A DNA stretch of 64,000 nt from Eonycteris spelaea. Taxonomy: Eukaryota; Chordata; Mammalia; Chiroptera; Pteropodidae. Where the stretch lies: the NCBI GenBank assembly GCA_003508835.1, contig PUFA01000057.1:7018501-7082500 (forward strand), written 5' to 3'. How positions within the stretch are numbered: the stretch's first letter is position 1; each line of letters begins with the position of its first letter. Made by a program: the position numbers and the translations under genes. Positions 62,015 through 64,000 of this stretch are shown here, one piece after another. Below the pieces are notes generated by a model, which saw only the letters and a program-made list of their open reading frames with translations, was not told the origin of the DNA and did no database searches.

Positions 62015-62237
62015 CAGGAGTCCCCACACCCCAGGGTACAGACTGGTTCCGTGGCCTGGTAGGAACCAGGCCGCACAGCAGGAGGTGAGCAGCGGGGTGA
62101 GCCAGCAAAGCTTCACCTGTATTTGCAGCTGGTCCCCAGTTCTAGCATCACCGCCTCAGCTCCACTTCAGATCATCAGGCATTAGATTCTCATAGGTACA
62201 CTGGTTCCTTGGTGCCAAAAAAGGTTGGGGACCACTT
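62015..62237 (+). mobile_element. hAT MITE, same family as 14.75 kb
   Basis: 'caggagtccccacaccccag', 'ccgcacagcaggaggtgagc', 'cagatcatcaggcattagat' and 'ggttggggaccact' parallel the element at 14747-14974 throughout. No surviving target duplication. Confidence 0.9.
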
Positions 62238-62544
62238 AAATGGAGCATTGCTCCTGGTTTTGGCGAAGCAAAATAAGAATATATTTCAAGGCTGACTGTA
62301 AGACCAACATGGACATCAGACATTTTTCAGTTATGTAAGGAAGGATCTGGCTATAAATATATATCTACGAAGTCATAATTTGCCATTAGGCATCTCCAAG
62401 AGATACAATTGGCCACCCACACACATCAATAGAAACCTTTTAATGGTATAGTCAGCTATCGTACCTATATCTGCTAACATTCTGAGAATAAATTAGTACC
62501 AGTGATTTCTGGAGGTTGTGTAGCAAATTGGCCCTTATGTATAT
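62238..62544. other. Unassigned sequence
   Basis: No feature recognised. Confidence 0.4.
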
Positions 62545-62750
62545 TTAGGGTTTTTACATTCATTACCTCATTCACCCTTAAGAACTTGTGAAGTAGGTCG
62601 AAAAGATACTATCATCTCCATTTCTGGGATAAGGAAACTGGAAACTGGGGAGGTTAAATGGCTTCTATAAGCCAGACAGCAGTAGGGATAGGACTGAAAT
62701 CCAAGTCTCGTGCCTCCTGGTATTGCCAGGGCCTCTGGCGTCTGTTCTGC
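62545..62750 (-). mobile_element. MIR SINE, antisense
   Basis: 'cattacctcattcaccctta', 'ctgggataaggaaactggaa' and 'ggactgaaatccaagtct' follow antisense MIR order. Confidence 0.78.
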
Positions 62751-62873
62751 TGCCTCCCATGCTGAGCCAGTTGTGCTGTGAGCCAGTTGGCCCCCTTCTT
62801 CAGTGGCAGATGCCAGAAGGAGATATTTGACTGCCTCTTGTAGCTTGAGTCCACTTCAACTTGCGTCTTACAC

Positions 62874-62874
<1 letters not shown>

Positions 62875-62916
<42 letters not shown>
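62875..62916 (+). repeat. (CA)n microsatellite
   Basis: Twenty-one uninterrupted AC units. Creates artefact ORFs (poly-Thr/His, poly-Cys/Val). Confidence 0.97.
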
Positions 62917-62918
<2 letters not shown>

Positions 62919-63004
62919 TACCAGGCCCACGCATGATGTTGCTGTTGCAGTTGCCAGAGCATTTCAGTGGCCGCAAGGTCCTGTGCTCCATTTCTTTCCT
63001 CATC

Positions 63005-63378
63005 AATCACTTGTCTATTGCTGTGTAACCAACCACTCCAAACCTTGGTGGCTTAACATAATAACCATTTATTATTTCTCACATGTCTATGGGCTAGCAA
63101 TATGGCAGTTTCACTGCTGGTCTTGCCTGCGTTCATGCATGTGACAGTGACTATCTGATGACTAAACTGCAGCTGAATAAGCCAAGATACCCTCACTCTC
63201 AAGTCTGGGTGTTGGCAGAACACCTCGGGTCTTCTCTAAGTAGTTTCCAATCCTCCACTAGGCTAGCCCAGGCCTCCTCACGGTATGGTAGTCTCAAGGT
63301 TCCAAGAAGGTGAAGGTGGAAGCTTCAAGGCTCCTTAAGGTCATGAGACCTCACAACATCACATCCACCGTTTTTCTG

Positions 63379-63421
<43 letters not shown>

Positions 63422-63560
63422 GATCAAAATACGTCAGAAAGCCAGCCTCTGTCTAAGGGAAGTGGAAAAATAGACTTCAAGAATGGAATGTCCCACTGCA
63501 AGGGGGCATGGACTCATTGGGACCATTATTATAATGATCTACCATGCACCATAATCTGGT
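63005..63560 (+). mobile_element. Second copy of the 60.8-kb repeat type, with (TTA)n
   Basis: 'attgctgtgtaaccaaccac', 'cttggtggcttaacataata' and the distal 'gggaagtggaaaaatagact' parallel the copy at 60768-61330. A (TTA)n array (63381-63421) has grown inside. Confidence 0.65.
63381..63421 (+). repeat. (TTA)n microsatellite
   Basis: About 13 perfect TTA units. Confidence 0.97.
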
Positions 63561-64000
63561 GAACAAGGACTAACCCAAATCTGCCCTGATAGGAAACAGC
63601 AGGCCTCTTTTTGCTGTAGCACTTGCATAGTAGCTAGTGACCTTTGGTGGCAAACAACAGAAACAGACTCTGGCTAAACAGAACAGTCATGAATTAGAAG
63701 GGCAACTTGATGGAAGAGTTTTATGAGACCTCAAAAGTGACAGGAAGAGGGCAGTTCTGGGCATCTCTGAAGCAGGAATTGATGGACACTCTTTGTAGGA
63801 GCTAACCACTGGAATGATTTAGTTTCAGCTGATTTAAAAAAAAATCTTTGTGTCATTTGGCTCATGGTTCAATTTCCTTGGGGAGCTGATCTGGGGCATG
63901 TCCACACTGCGTGGGTGGGTAGTGAAGGCAGGGCAACGTGATGGATCAGACCATGTGGAGTGAGGATAGGGTAGTGTCCCAGAAGAAAAGTGAGGTACTG
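63561..64000. other. Unassigned sequence
   Basis: 'ggcaaacaacagaaacagac' near 63650 recalls an old interspersed repeat, but it is too diverged to name. Confidence 0.35.

Noticed and set aside
62654..63144. ORFs over the (CA)n array on both strands
   Set aside because: Microsatellite translations (poly-Thr/His and poly-Cys/Val) joined to MIR sequence.
1..64000. CRISPR arrays, operons, riboswitches, prophage or bacterial insertion sequences
   Set aside because: No regularly spaced repeats or prokaryotic gene organisation; the repeats are mammalian LINE, SINE and DNA transposon families.
1..64000. Endogenous retrovirus proviruses or solo LTRs
   Set aside because: No gag/pol-like frames and no paired LTR ends were recognised; a diverged solo LTR could still hide in the unassigned stretches.

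Overview
This is non-coding mammalian nuclear DNA: AT-rich, dense in decayed interspersed repeats, and without operons, ribosome binding sites or long intact genes. The best lineage clue is the LINE-1 3' UTR at 16.03 kb and 57.74 kb (antisense motif 'ttattggggtaacattggtt'), a form I associate with bat L1s. One 5S rRNA-derived retroposon lies at 36.7 kb, and I saw no tRNA-derived VES SINE, Alu, B1/B2 or carnivore SINE. I infer a bat, possibly an Old World fruit bat (Pteropodidae, which carry 5S-derived MEG SINEs). This is inference; no search was run.

Layout. 0-9 kb: mostly unassigned sequence with a Tigger-like DNA transposon (2.66-3.16 kb), an old L1 ORF2 fragment and a MER20. 9-17 kb: old antisense L1 3' ends, a long GGA tract, MER5A, a hAT MITE with a perfect 8-bp target duplication, and a 5'-truncated bat-type L1 (16027-16984) with a 12-bp target duplication. 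17-32 kb: the least repetitive part, with MIR, L2, a TA-flanked Tigger MITE and the only plausible cellular exon (27374-27545, + strand, gene not recognised). 32-38 kb: HAL1/L1 fragments, another hAT MITE with perfect target duplication, the 5S pseudogene and an internally deleted L1. 38-48 kb: a latexin (LXN) processed pseudogene joined to the 3' end of an internally deleted L1, both enclosed by one apparent target duplication, then a second internally deleted L1 of opposite orientation with a 17-bp target duplication and a probable short 3' transduction. 48-64 kb: more L1, L2, MIR and hAT fragments, plus an L1 copy (57.74-58.78 kb) whose 5' UTR runs almost directly into its 3' UTR.

No gene is shown to be functional. 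If the exon at 27.4 kb is real, most of the window would be intron or downstream sequence of an unidentified + strand gene. The most notable pattern is that all four L1 copies retaining sequence upstream of the ORF2 core lack most or all of ORF2. Consensus sequences were recalled, not aligned, so repeat subfamily names are approximate and edges are good to about 10-30 bases unless a target duplication fixes them.
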